DNA from: Heligmosomoides polygyrus polygyrus
Taxonomy: Eukaryota; Nematoda; Chromadorea; Rhabditida; Heligmosomidae
Direction: 5' to 3'
NCBI GenBank assembly: GCA_947396885.1
Contig: OX377204.1
Coordinates: 46,363,139-46,427,138, forward strand
Length of the DNA stretch: 64,000 nt
The position numbers and the translations under genes were made by a program. Shown piece after piece: positions 24,503-37,300 of the stretch. Under the pieces are notes generated by a model, which saw nothing but the letters and a program-made list of their open reading frames with translations, made no database searches and was not told where the DNA came from. Position 1 is the stretch's first letter. Each line of letters starts with the position of its first letter.

Positions 24503-27030
24503 AAAATTTTAAACGCTGTCAAAAATCTATTTCATGCTAATTTTAGGTTTTGTCTCATCACGGCGATCTGTTTGATATCAAATTTGCCTTGTTTGTCACC
24601 AAGTTCAGCGTTCCATGCATCCTCAACTGCCGATTTTCCTTCCATTTTCGTTAATTATTTACGACCGCATTACTATGGCTCTAGGGTTGAGTTTTGCTGA
24701 AGTTTTCGATTTTGAGGTGTGGATTACAACTGTGGGTTTCAGGCTTAGTTTGATCAAAAGTAAGACAGTACTCAGCCGCCCAAATTGGCAGTGCATCAGG
24801 GTTCCAGGGAGACACGTCCTGCACAGGCTACTTCGCGTGTATAGATCTGTGTCTCCACGACGCGGATCAGGATGAAAGCTGGATATTTGGTCAGACACCA
24901 TGCAGAGAAGCTGTCCCACAAAAACGATGGAGCTGGCAACTCACGTCTCGGAGTTTCGCTTCCTTGGAAAGGCAGTTTCCTTCAAATCCAACATTGAGAT
25001 TTGACACTGACGTCTACCCAACCCTCGCAGAAGAGCTCCTACCACTTAGCAAGCCCATATTTGCGATATCTTTCGAGATTTTTTCACTCGACTTTAATCG
25101 AATTTATTACTTGAGACAGGTCCGATACTGGAGCCCACACTGTTGCCCTAATTGCAGTGACCTGACCTGCCCCTGCAAACATGTGTCCTTCGGACATGCA
25201 ATCGCTGCTTCTCTCCTCTCACGACTCACACTAACCATTTGTACTCCTTAAAATATCGATTATTGATGGCTTACGTGGTTTCCTTACAAATTTTTTCTGA
25301 ACTGCTGTTGCAATCTATGACCGAGTCGAAATCGAAGGGATGACTTGTCATGGAAATATATGTCTTCTATCTCTAGGAAACAACACCAGAAAACGGAATA
25401 CCTCATAAAAAGTACCTCACAAAAATTTAAGCCCTAGGTATCATATGATAAAAACATGGCTCTCCGCTACGATCTTCGATATGATTAGGGGTTTTCCGCA
25501 AAGATAGACCAAAAATCGAGCCTTTCCAAAAGCTCTCCGATTTATGACAGCTTAGGTGTAGGCAACAGCGATCTCTGACACCAATGGACTTATTCGAAGG
25601 ATTACCTTGTCACGGAAATAGTTTTCTCCTGTGCGAATGAAAAACCTCAAAGGTTTGATCATTAGAAATCAATTTGCTATGCAGCGATATTATGTGCGAT
25701 CCGTGGGGTTCACCTATTCAGACACTTTTTTGGAATAGGAAAATGGAGTCCCCAGATCAATTTGAAGGTTGCTTCAGAAATCTGTATTTTCCGCTGTCGA
25801 GCAAAAAGTGAGTCTATTCAAGGCAAAATTTTAGCTATATATGTTGTCTGCTTTAGGTAGAGAATAATTTTACGGCCCCAAACTATATCAAAGCTCGAAG
25901 CTTATTTTTTTACTGTGTGAAGGGATAAACAAAAGACAGAAAATCAGCTAACACTTATAAGGGAAGCACTTGAGTGATTAGTAGCAATTAACACTCGATA
26001 TTTTATAGAGTGCAATTTTGCATGTAAATGTCGCTCTTTCAGGTTAAAAAAAAACTGTCGTGTCCATAACGTCAAGGTGGAATCTGCGAAAATTGAAGCT
26101 GACCACACTGATTTAAAGACTGTCGAAATTTAAAAAATTGGATTCGTTGAGGTGTACAAGAAACTACAAAAAATACGATAAAGTCCTCTGTTAAAACGAG
26201 GAGGAGTACGACGCCCCCTCCCAGAAAAAGACGAAGTCACAGTACGACCCCCCTTGATTCTGGAACCTCAATCCTGACCCTGTGTTGGGTTAGTGTGAGT
26301 CGTGAGAGGAGAGAAGCAGCGACTGCATGTCCGAAGGACACATGTTTGCAGGGGCAGGTCAGGTCACTGCAATTAGGGCAACAGTGTGGGCTCCAGTATC
26401 GGACCTGTCTCAAGTAATAAATTCGATTAAAGTCGAGTGAAAAAATTTTGAAAGATATCGCAAATATGGGCTTTGCTAAGTGGTAGGAACTCTTCTGCGA
26501 GAGTTGGGCAGACGTCAGTGTCAAATCTCAATGTTGAATCTGAAGGAAACTGCCTTTCCATGGAAGCGAAACTCCGAGACGTGAGTTGCCAGCTCCATCG
26601 TTTTTGTGGGACAGCTTCTCTGCATGGTGTCTGACCAAATATCCAGCTTTCATCCTGATCCGCGTCGTGGAGATACAGATCTACACACGCGAAGTAGCCT
26701 TTGCAGGACGTGTCTCCCTGGAACCCTGATGCACTGCCAATTTTGTCGGCTGACTACTGTCTTACTTTTGATCAAACTAAGCCCACAAAACCCACAATTG
26801 CAATCCACACCTCAAAGTCAAAAACTTCAGCAAAACTCAGCCCTAGAGCCAAAGTGATGCGGTCGTAAATAATTAACGAAAATGGAAAAAAATCGGCAGT
26901 TGAGGATACATGGAACGCTGAACTTCGTGACAAACCAGGCGAATTGGATATCAAAGAGATCGCCGTGATGAGACAAAATCTAAAATTAGCATGAAACATA
27001 TTCTCGACAGCGTTTAAAATTTTTAAAATT
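24503..27030. mobile_element. Long inverted repeat (foldback), ~740-bp arms
   Basis: 24503-25240 and 26288-27030 are inverted copies over their whole length at roughly 90-95% identity, both starting AAATTTTAAACGCTGTC from the outside. The 1-kb centre (25240-26288) is unique and AT-rich. Frames on both arms (for example 24964-25251 and 26524-26237) are mirror images and have no domain. Possibly a non-autonomous DNA transposon with very long terminal repeats. It abuts the Penelope-like element. Confidence 0.8.
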
Positions 27031-27227
27031 CCACTGGGCAAGTCGATCCCTGCCAGGGGGCGCAATTAGGGGAGCGAATATAGATCAGGTCAGGACAATT
27101 ACGGGCTCGACTAATCTAGGTCATCTCGAACTCAAAAATTTTGAAACCCTGTTAAGATTTTTACGCCATTGGGCAGATCATGTTATTCTGGTTCCAACAA
27201 TGTGCCTTTCATTGAATATAAGCGACT

Positions 27228-28470
27228 TTGAAGAGAGTTATGGCAAAGCGGCGGAAACGGCGGATTAATCCGCCGCCGGCCGCGTTTTGGCGAACGTTTA
27301 CCGACGGTACTGTACATCTCAGTGGAGGACTGTCAGGACGGACCGCTTTTCTCTACAGGAAAGGAGACGTGCACGACACCGACCTATCTGCTGTCCGTAG
27401 TTTACAAGCTGTTCACTCGTGTGATCCTGAACTTCAGGACCTGAAGAGGACCAGCCAAACGCTGGACGAAGGACACCCGTGCGAACGAGCAGGATTTCGG
27501 AGAGGATTCAGCACGGTCTACCACTCATACGCCATCGCGAAGGTCATCGAAGTATCGCAAGAGTGCAAGCTGCCGTTGTGCCTTACGTTCATTGACCTGA
27601 TGAAGGCATCGACTCCGTCGAAACTGAAGCGGTCGTCGAAGCACTGCTCACTCAGGGGGTTCCTACTCAGTACATCAGAGTCCCTCGAGAGCTGTACAGT
27701 GGATTCGCGACCAAGATCGCACCATTCTACAACAACGTTATCATCGACATGAAGAGAGGAGTTTGCAAGGGGATACCATATCTCCAAAGCTGGACTTGGA
27801 CGTTGAACGGCAGCTGATTCTTTCGAAGACGATGTCACGAGTAACGGACAAGTTTCTGATGATATCTGCCTTGATGGAACGAACCCCGAGCGCTCGAGCT
27901 AGTGTGTCTGGGTCGCGAAGTCAACATAGCTAACGACCTAGTGCCTGACCTGGACAGCAGGAAACAACAGCTTGGTGAGCTTTCAAGAGCGTCGAAGAAG
28001 TCGCAAAAAAGACGAAGAACGTCCTCTCCTCCGTGCCCACCTGACATACGACTCAGAGACCTGAGCCATACGAAAGCGGGTTCAGTGTCGCAGAGCGGGG
28101 AACCGAGAAGACGACGCTCGGAGCGCCACGACTCACGGAAGTGAGAGAAGGCCTCCGGAGTTCCAAGCTTCGTCGACCTTCGGAGATCAGAGACGCTGTC
28201 GCATGGGCCAATTCGTTGAATATTAGGTGTGCAGGCTAAATAATGCGCTTCGGAAATACCCGTTGGACGAGAGCCGTCACCGACTTGATTCCGCGGGAGG
28301 TAAGGATAACACCTGACGCCTACCAACGCGTTGGTCGAACCTTCGTGAAAGCCCTGAACGCTGTTCACTTCACTCGAGCGAGAAGGACTCATTGGAGCAC
28401 TCTGGCACGGGACAGGGATGAATGAAGACGTTGCTGGCACACGCTCGAACAATTTGATGATCTACGGAAC
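27228..28470 (+). pseudogene. Decayed RTE-type LINE reverse transcriptase
   Basis: Frames in three registers give pieces of an RTE reverse transcriptase in correct order: CERAGFRRGFSTVYHSYAIA and PLCLTFIDLMKA (motif A region, with the expected KAFD damaged), then VKRGV-like sequence near 27750, LGREVNIANDLVPDL near 27910, and MRFGNTRWTRAVTDLIPREV with HWSTLARDRDE near 28240-28425. Many frameshifts and a deletion after motif A make it inactive. Endonuclease part absent. Confidence 0.85.
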
Positions 28471-28479
28471 GACAGATGA

Positions 28480-29540
28480 TGCAGGTGATAGATGAAAAAT
28501 TTCGTGTATCACTACCGTACATCAGCGAAATCAAAGGTAACCATAACGTTTCTGTTTCTTGCTAATTTTTTATAGCCAAAAGGTGAGGAAGACGGATAGT
28601 TAAAAGAGAAAAAGCTCCTCAAGGCTCTGCAGGAAGCAATCATTGAGGATGACCGGCCAACAATTTTCAATTTTAAAACGGGAGGGGGAGAACCCACAGT
28701 TACTATAGGACAAGCGGTTAGTTAATGGGTAATTAAATGCCCATAATACTGGTTTTGTAGTCTTAACATAAAGCTACAAGCAATCGTAGTTGGTGCAAAT
28801 TACGTTGAAATTGAGAAGAATACGAAGACAAATTATGAAAGACGAAAAATGTCCTACGAAGGGGCCCATGCCAGCAGCACTTACACAGCAAATCAAGCAA
28901 ACAAAGCGGCATAGTTCACGAGTGCATGGCGCAATTTCTATTTACACGACCACATCCAAACAAGCCACATGCTTGCAATTTAAAATTTTATGAAAACATA
29001 TTTTGGAACGAAACTCATAATTCTATGGTACTTTTTGTATATTTTTATTGGATTTCCGCGATATAGCTTTGTTCGCAGTTTTATTTTCTGTCTTCTAGCC
29101 AACTTTTGGCCATTTTCCTAGAAAACAAAAAAAAAATGTGCCCAAAGTGGCCAGAAAATCAGAAAACAGGAATTCCGCCCATCACTGTTCCACAGCCTCG
29201 GCTCGGTCTTCAACTCACCCTCGCCTCGGTCATCGCGCTCAGCCTTAGTAGCGCTTACCACTCACTGGACTCGCCACTCTCCACTCCATTAGCCCTAATT
29301 CAACATATGAGCAGCGGGAGTATGAAAGTCTCGGGACAGGAGATCCATTGATGGAAATCGATCTACCACAGTTGATAATTACCGATCCCCCTTCGCAGTT
29401 AACCAATAGTTAGAAGAGCACTGACAATCTGAAGCCTTCGTATATGCCGCTCTGTCGAACGCAATTTATAGTGGGCATTAAAAAAATAGGTGAATGTCAA
29501 TCATTAGGTGACCACAATAGATAAGAGTGTTCAATGGATT
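28480..29540. other. No recognisable gene
   Basis: AT-rich sequence with small open frames (for example 29106-29351, 81 codons) lacking any domain or splice support. Confidence 0.35.
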
Positions 29541-29545
29541 GTTCG

Positions 29546-29656
29546 AATATTCGACTATTCGAAATTCGAAATTTTGAGAATCGAATAATATTCGATCATT
29601 CGAAATTCGAAATTTTGAAAATCGAATATTATTCGGTCATTCGAAATTCGAAATTT
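29546..29656. repeat. AT-rich tandem repeat, ~52-bp unit
   Basis: Two and a half units of ATTCGAAATTCGAAATTTTG...AATCGAATAATATTCG. Each unit is rich in TTCGAA palindromes. Confidence 0.7.
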
Positions 29657-29984
29657 TTCCCAAGGATAAAGGTATACTGTACAGTTTCATTCACAATGCA
29701 GCAGACCCTCTAATGGGTTGTTCTTGACTTAAAACCGTTCACTAAAACGTTACTTTTTGCGATTCCACAACAATGCTGATGTCCGTTGAACGGCTATAAC
29801 AGTCGATCCGGGAGTGGCGAAAGTTCTGGATGTTGTGCGGGGGAAATTGGAACCGGATATGGAAGTTGCCTCCGTTGTAGTATGTATTTCGGGACTTGTC
29901 CGTCGAGAAGTTTGCAATTACATAGTGGTAATGAAATTGTCTGGAAGCTCTCATTGGAGATACCTCAATCACCTCAGAAATACC

Positions 29985-31000
29985 TTCATTGATTGGTCAA
30001 TTCAATGTTAAGTGCAAACTTTTCGCAGACGATGTAAAAATTTATAAGAATATCTCTACAAGGGATGATCACACAGCTCTTCGATCCGCAATAAATGCTG
30101 TTGCGGACTGGTCAGCAAAGTGGGAACTCCCACTCTCGGGTCGAAAATCGCGCGTGCTTCGTCTCGGGAACAGATTAGTGAAAACAGTTATGTACTGCTA
30201 ACAGTTATGTACTAAGGAATCAAAACTTTGCCGTTCAGCTAGCTTGCTCAACTTGGGATCTATTTTAGACATTAAGCTCTCGTTTAAGGGTCATTGCTAT
30301 CTTGCAGCGAAAGAAGCAGATCGAGCGGTTCACAGCCTCTTTAAACCATTAAAAACCAACTCAGACAAGCATCGATTGCTCCCTTATAACTCATACGTTA
30401 AACCAGTTCTTGAATATGGCCCTCTGCATTCAGTTCGTTGTGTTGGCGAGATATCTTCAGACTTGAATCTGTGCAAAATAGTTTCACGTGGAAACTTTGG
30501 ATAAGACTTCACGGATATGACTTCAACTCGATTCCCTCAACATGCCTGCGGAATAAAGATTTCAATATAAAAACACCTACATACTATAGGAGAAGGAACG
30601 ATCTAATTATGATCTTCAAATTGACAAATGGCTTAGTTGGCCTTCTCTTGGGGGAAATTTATTCATTCTCTTCTTCTAGCACAAGGGGTGGGCAGTTAGA
30701 GTACAGTTTCCCAGGCCAAAAAGCAATGTAAGATTTGCATTCTCCACTTATAGAGCTGACTCAGAATTTTGAAGTTGTCAAAAAATCACGCACTACCAAA
30801 CTCACTGTATGAGTACGAAAGACTTGTCGGCAGGTATCTTCAGGGCACGTCTTAGAAGTGTGTCGTTTCTTTTCTAATCACACTTATTTTCTATTTCTAT
30901 TCTTCACCGTTTTGTACTCATTCCTCCTTTCGCTAGGTTCTCTTATTAGTTGTTTGCCTTGTTGCATGGATTTCCATGTATTAAATAAATAAATAAACAA
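29985..31000 (+). pseudogene. CR1-like (non-LTR) LINE 3' fragment
   Basis: KCKLFADDVKIYKNI (the FADD catalytic box of a LINE reverse transcriptase) is followed by NAVADWSAKWELPLS, LGSILDIKLSFKGH and YNSYVKPVLEYGP, the usual order downstream of motif C, then a C-terminal FKLTNGLVGL-like stretch. Several stops and frameshifts. It ends in an AAATAAATAAATAAAC tail near 30985. A second member of the same family lies at 49060-50406. Confidence 0.82.
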
Positions 31001-31302
31001 ACTAGTTGAAATGTGCACTTGTTCTGATGCGCTGACTCTAGGAGAGGAGCCCAGCACAATCTGCTTCTGAGGCGCTTGGAGCCATGCTGTGTGACGGTAC
31101 CCGTTCTGGATGCAGATTTGGTTACGATCTCAATTTCTGAGCGGAACGTGTCCGCTGCTACCACACACAACGTCGTAAATCGGCCTCCACCCTCGGCCAC
31201 ACCTCGCTCCTCTGTCGAAATTATCGGTAAAGGGCACCACACGATCGCGGCGTTCCAAATTTCCGACACCCTTGACGTAACCACGTAATATTTGCTACGA
31301 CC

Positions 31303-34300
31303 ATGAAGTACTACACGGTGATCAAAGACCATCTGATCGTATTCCTAGTCTGTCTTGTCAGTTTGAGCACAATTGTTGGTTGGCTATTGCTAGCCAGCTT
31401 CGTTCGACACGAGCTCATTGCGCTGGAAACTTCTGCTCGTCAGGCGAACACCGATTTGGAGGTCTGTTTCCTCTTCCTTCCTGCATTTAATTCGCTCCTA
31501 AATCCAATGTGTTTAGAAGCAGTTGTCGGGGTCAATGGAAGTACTCCGAAGTCTCAATTTGGACAAGGCTGAGCTTCGACAGAGAAGAGAGGTTCCGTTG
31601 TATTTTGTTCGCTGTACGACTTGCCAGCGCTTGAAGCAAGTTAGGTCTTTCCAATTGCTCGTTAAACTAACCATTCAAAGGTCCATTTGCGACAAGGCAA
31701 ACTGTCGAGAGCGTCAGCAGTGGGATACTTCAGTCGCCGGCTAGCTCCTTCAACAGCTGCAACAGTCGACATTAGACGAACAAAGGTACCATTATCCCGG
31801 CTCCCTCATATTTTCAAAAGTTCACAAGATTATCGATAGCACCTTTGACGTCGTCAGCCGAATCTCTTTCATGTACATAAGTCGATGAGCGTTGAGTTTT
31901 TGTCCGTTGTTAAGCTGTAGAGTTGTACAGGACAACAGGTCAACGTAGCCACTGCCCTGAAATAGTGCTGGCTTTTAACTCGTCAATGCTAAATGCGAAA
32001 ATGCCAGAAACCTAAAAGCACACATCACGAATCGGAACGGACGTCCTTATTACAATCCCTGCACTGAATAGATTCAGGGTTTACGCTGAAAATCCACAAC
32101 ATTGTGCTCAAGACAGCTCACTATTCAGGGAAGAATTCTGCATGAAATGCATTCATGAAAAAGTGCTCCCCGTCTTCTATTAACTGTTTGTTCCTGCTAT
32201 AATTTAACGCATTTCTTGCAGCACAGCGACGCCGTATTTGTGCCGGCATCATCGCAGTTCCCGTCAGGCAGCACATTGTAAGTAAAATTTCTCCTGATCC
32301 ATGCTTCTGCCAACATATTTGGATGCTGAACAGCAGACATGATTTTCGAGTGAATGTATAGAGCACAGGAGCGCAAACGAGGACTGTGAATATTCGAAGA
32401 GGAATTTTTCGTACGTATGACGTGAAAGGCACGGCCCGAAGGCGTGCATTTCTAGAAATTGCGCGTAGGCCCTCACTGTGTTCTCAATTTACATGCCGGG
32501 CCATATCGAGCAGCGAACTACATTTCCTGAGTCGGTTAGACTGGTAGGTCAGCCAGATTTTCTGAGTTTTGATCGAGTCATTTTGTTCAGTTAAATAGCG
32601 TGGCAATTCCCCTCTGAAGAAAAGTCTTATCTCTCGTGGCAACCAGTCCAGTTTTCATCAAATATTAGGGTGGTAAGAAAGTCTTGGTATGATTTTTGGA
32701 AAGTCCTCAACTCTCCATTATTGATCGGTAGTAGAAAACTCCGTAGTTCTGCAAGCTGTCAAGGAGGATCCGAGTGTTAGCACCAGCAGTCTTGCGGCGA
32801 TGCTCGGGCGCATCCATCTAACAGTCCTCGGTCGCCTGAAGTCACTCGGCCACAGAAATGTGCTGACTCGATGGATCCCTCATGTTTTGATCGATAGCAT
32901 GCGGTTCAGCCGGTTGTCCATTTGTCAGCCTCTCTTTCCACTTCCCCACCGAGAGGACTTTCCTGAAGACCTGATTGCTGCAGATGAGAGTTGGGTCCTC
33001 TACGATTCCAATACGCATCGTGCCGTGTGGCTCTCTCGAGGAGAAGACCCGCCAGTGTAAGCCGAAAGGGGCCTTCACCCTAAGAAGTGTCTGTTTTGCT
33101 GCTTCCGGGATTGGCGAGGATTATTGTGCTACGACTTGCTCCCACAAGGACACACAGTGACAGCAGCATTTACGCCGATCCACTTCAGAAACTGGCGAAC
33201 ACTGTGCGAGAAAAACGGCTGACGCGGGTTTGTGACCATCTCTTTCATAAGAACGCTAGACTGCAACTAAGGAGACACGTGAACAGTTGAAGGAGCTGGA
33301 CTGGGACACGGTTCCCCATCCACCCTTTTCCCCTGATATTGTTCCTTCTGCCTACCATTTATTTCGACCTTTTAAGGCTTTCGTAGCAAGGAAAAAATAG
33401 AAAAAAGAACTAAAACTGAAGATGTTGAAAGGGCGCTCAGCGAATTCTTTGACTCGCAATCTACCCAGTTCTGGGTGAAGGGAATCGTTGACCTGCCTAT
33501 TAGATGGCCCGCTGTACTGACTAACGATGATGAATATATTTGTGATTTCGACTGTGAGCTGAGTACAGAATTAAAGAAGGCAAAATGTCGAACATTCCAA
33601 GATTTTCTTACGCCCCTGATAAGCAGACCATCGAAGATGCTCCGTAGCTGATTCCACTTGAAGCGTTACTCGCACTTGTACTCGTCCAACGCCGTCCCAT
33701 TCTGCCCAACTGGACTCCGAACGGAACAAGGAGGCAGAAGATGTCTGTAGGACACAGCAGCGCTAGCATTAGTGGCAGTGTCGAGTTGATCAACCAGGAA
33801 ACCGATAACTTGAGGTGGGCTAACTCGGATGAGCGTGCATGCTTATACTCATGGTCCGGCTGTGCCAGAGACGCCGTTGCCGACGCACCGCAGAATTCGA
33901 TGAAGGGCGACAGCTCGCTCTTCACGAGTGTTGTGATTAATTTTTGGATGCGGTCCGTGTTGTGATTGATTTTTGGATGCGGTCCGTGTTCTGATTGATT
34001 TTTGGATTGCTGACCAATACAACCAATTACTATTACAGCTCTATGTGTTATTTCGGTAGTTGTGTTCGTATACTTACCAGGGAGGGGTATCAAACTTCTG
34101 CGGTACTTATTAGAATGGACAACTACGTACTTGGGTGGATCCTGAGATGGTGATTACAAAACGTATGTTAAAGTTAGAAAATGCTCCTTCCGAATGAGTT
34201 CTATCCTACTGATGTTTGTAGACTGCTGCTACGCGAATGCGTGTCGAGCTATTTATCAGTCCCGTCAATCAGCTTAGTGTTGGGTTTCTCACTTCATAGC

Positions 34301-37300
34301 TCTTGGTTACGATGCCCACTGTTACCGCTTCTTCGTATAATGGCGTTTAGTTTCGGGAAGACGTTCTAATCCCACTTACAACACGTATTTCAATGAACCC
34401 ATCGTAGCAACTTTGATACGCGTTGCTGAGGTGTTTGCCGAAGAAAAAGTTCTGTAGGCATAGAAACCTTTATCCCAACATGAAGGAAGCCGAAAAAAGG
34501 AAGCCAGGTTAGTGACCAGGGCCGGATTCATCAATAATTAAACCGGCGGTTATGCGGGGTAGATAAGCTGTAGAGATGAAAGCTTCGTCGTAGGTATCGC
34601 TACCCCTTATATCACACACACCCCTGGGTTTCAAGTTGAGGAATCCGGCCGCAGCCCTCCAAATAACCCTTGTATACGGACTTCCGCAAAATCAGTGGTC
34701 ATGACTCCAACGCCCTCACCCTCGTTCATGCATGCCTACCGACGATGGCTTCCTAGTCCTCGGCAACCGTGAAATCAGGCCAGTTCTTGTGTCTTTTCAG
34801 AAATTAAAGGATGCTGCAGGCAGGAAGTCTTATTCTCAACGTAAAGGAATCCTAACATGTACCCAAAACAACTAGAATTTGAGTGAAGCAAGCGCGTCCT
34901 CCTATGTGCTGTGCTGCAGACGCTTTCTCTCCGCAGCTGCTGATGAAACAGTCTAACCGGACAAGGTCAGGACCCCATTTGTGAGGGGTAACGAACTGCC
35001 TTGGTAATCATCAACGCACTATCATTCGAGCCTTCGGTAACTCAAAAAGTTTGGACTCCTGCAGCCTAGAAAACACCACAACAAACAAAGTGCAGAACAG
35101 TTGACCCGGAATGACTAAGATGTCGTGAACTATGTAAAAGTAGAACGGAAAGAGACTATACGTTGCCCTATTCCTGTTTGATTTTCTTTAAACCTTCGTG
35201 GTTACCGTCGGGTTGTCATTTTTCACGTGCTTCTTCAATTCCTTTTATAATATTTCCATCACCATTTCACATGCTGAGTTGCTATGGCGATATTTACCTT
35301 AATTTTTCATTTATTCGTCGTTACAGCATCTAATTGCATCTGGCGTCACGAGAGTATACTGAGCCGTTGCATAGGGAGTATCGTTAAGATGACCCTCTTC
35401 GAGCCGCAACAGGGTTGAGTGCTACCGTTGTGGTTATTCTGATCAGCTAAATTGACGGTTTAATATCTTCCGTTCCTCTGGCCTGAAGTCTGGTTCAGGA
35501 GCAGATCCAGTTCTGTGTTTCCTCGCCTCTTCGTGTAATCTTGCAGGAGACGTGCATCGCACTCGATCACTATATCGTAGTCGAGCGCGTCATTCCACCT
35601 TCTTCTGGAGGCACTTAACTTGGCGCACCTACGAAAGGTGATGAAAGCAAGACCACTGGACCCACACAATTTGCGAATGGGGGTCGGCTGAGGTGCTGAT
35701 CCCTAACTTGGCATCGGACTTTATCCATGCCGAGATTCAACTTTCTAGCCAATGGAGCCAAGTAACAGTCGACGCAATGAACAGTAACAGGTCAGAGTTC
35801 GTTCAGGAGAAGCAGCTTCAACTGTAAATTCCAAGTTCTCTCATCTTGAAATCTCGGCATTGTCGTTTAATATGTGTTGTCTTCTCTTTGCCAGCGAGGC
35901 TTTTAGGTGGAGTATTTATTCTTAGCCATATGTATATTTCGACCCTGTCGTCGTGCGCTCTATGTACCCGCACCAGTATTTTTGACCCAGAATCGAGAGC
36001 GCAATACGAAACCCCGAGATGTCGAGAAAACTCACCCAGAATTCCACCGCTGGCGAATAGCGATTGCGCTACCACCGAGAGTTAGTCGATGATCAGTAGC
36101 GACTGGGGCTGACTATGACTTCTGCCGTTTGCACCGCTCTGCGAGCTATGAAATGACCAGGTGGACCGCTGTCGTCACCATTATGACAATGGAATGACGG
36201 AATAGTGTCCTGGTTATGAGCGTTCGGTGGCCCTCTGACTTGTAACACTAGGAGTGTGTTGGCTCATTTGTGCTACCTCAGCGAGTATGTTGGCTCGTCA
36301 AAGGGTTTATTGGAGGACCGTAGTGGTCAGTGGTAGAAATATAAGTCGAATCTGAGCCCAGTCGACACAGACACAGGCGTGGCCTCTTTCTATCATGCGA
36401 GCTCACGCCAAACAAACACTTATGGAGGACTTCTCGTCATGGAGTAGTAGATAAGCGTCCATGAAGAAGTATGAAAGGGGAGCCGACAGTTATGGCGGAA
36501 TGCGAGAACAGCATAGTGAGTCCCAGTCGCCACTGGTCATCGACGAACTCTGGGTGGTAGCTCAATCGCTACTCGCCAGGGGTGGAATTCTGGGTGAGTA
36601 TGCTCGACTTCACGGGGTTTCGTATTATGCTCTTGATTTTAGGTCAAAAATGCTAGTGCGGGTGGGGCGCTTGGTCGAGTAGACTACAGGTCTCGAGCCA
36701 TTTTTAGGCCTCCGAAGACGACGACAGGGTCGTAAGACCAAAAATAAATATTCCACCTAAAACTTCGTTGGGAAAGAGAAGACAACATTAAGCTTGAATT
36801 GTGTTCTACATCTTTGTAGTCGGCATCCCAGGCTTCATCCATCTACCTAGGACCCCATTCAAAATTCTATGAGAAGAAACTCTTTTTATGGATAGAGTCA
36901 CTCATTAAGAAGCAAACTCCAGTCATCTGCTTCCTTTTTAAAGGAATACTGCTCACTACAATTCTGACCCTTGCTGCAATCCCATACTTGCCTAGCTAGC
37001 AGCACCACTTCTCATTAATCAGCCTCATTTCCACTGCTTGAAAGCAGTGCTATATTTTGTGTAATTGGTTTTTGAAGAAAGCACGTGTTATCCAATCAAG
37101 GCAATTCGCTCAAATATTGCAGGGAGAGAGACTCATATTCACCTGGAAGCGACAACGGTCCTGAGCCCCCAACTAGTTATTCTGTGCTGCCCCCAGAATA
37201 CCCAGTTCCGGTGGACGAAGACGAAAGCGTCGCTGAATGCAGTAAGACATTTTTGCGTAGTAATGTGTCCTTGTCCAGCTCGAGAAATTAAGTCCCTGTT

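Noticed and set aside
24964..26524. Identical 95-codon frames on opposite strands
   Set aside because: Mirror images produced by the long inverted repeat; no recognisable domain.
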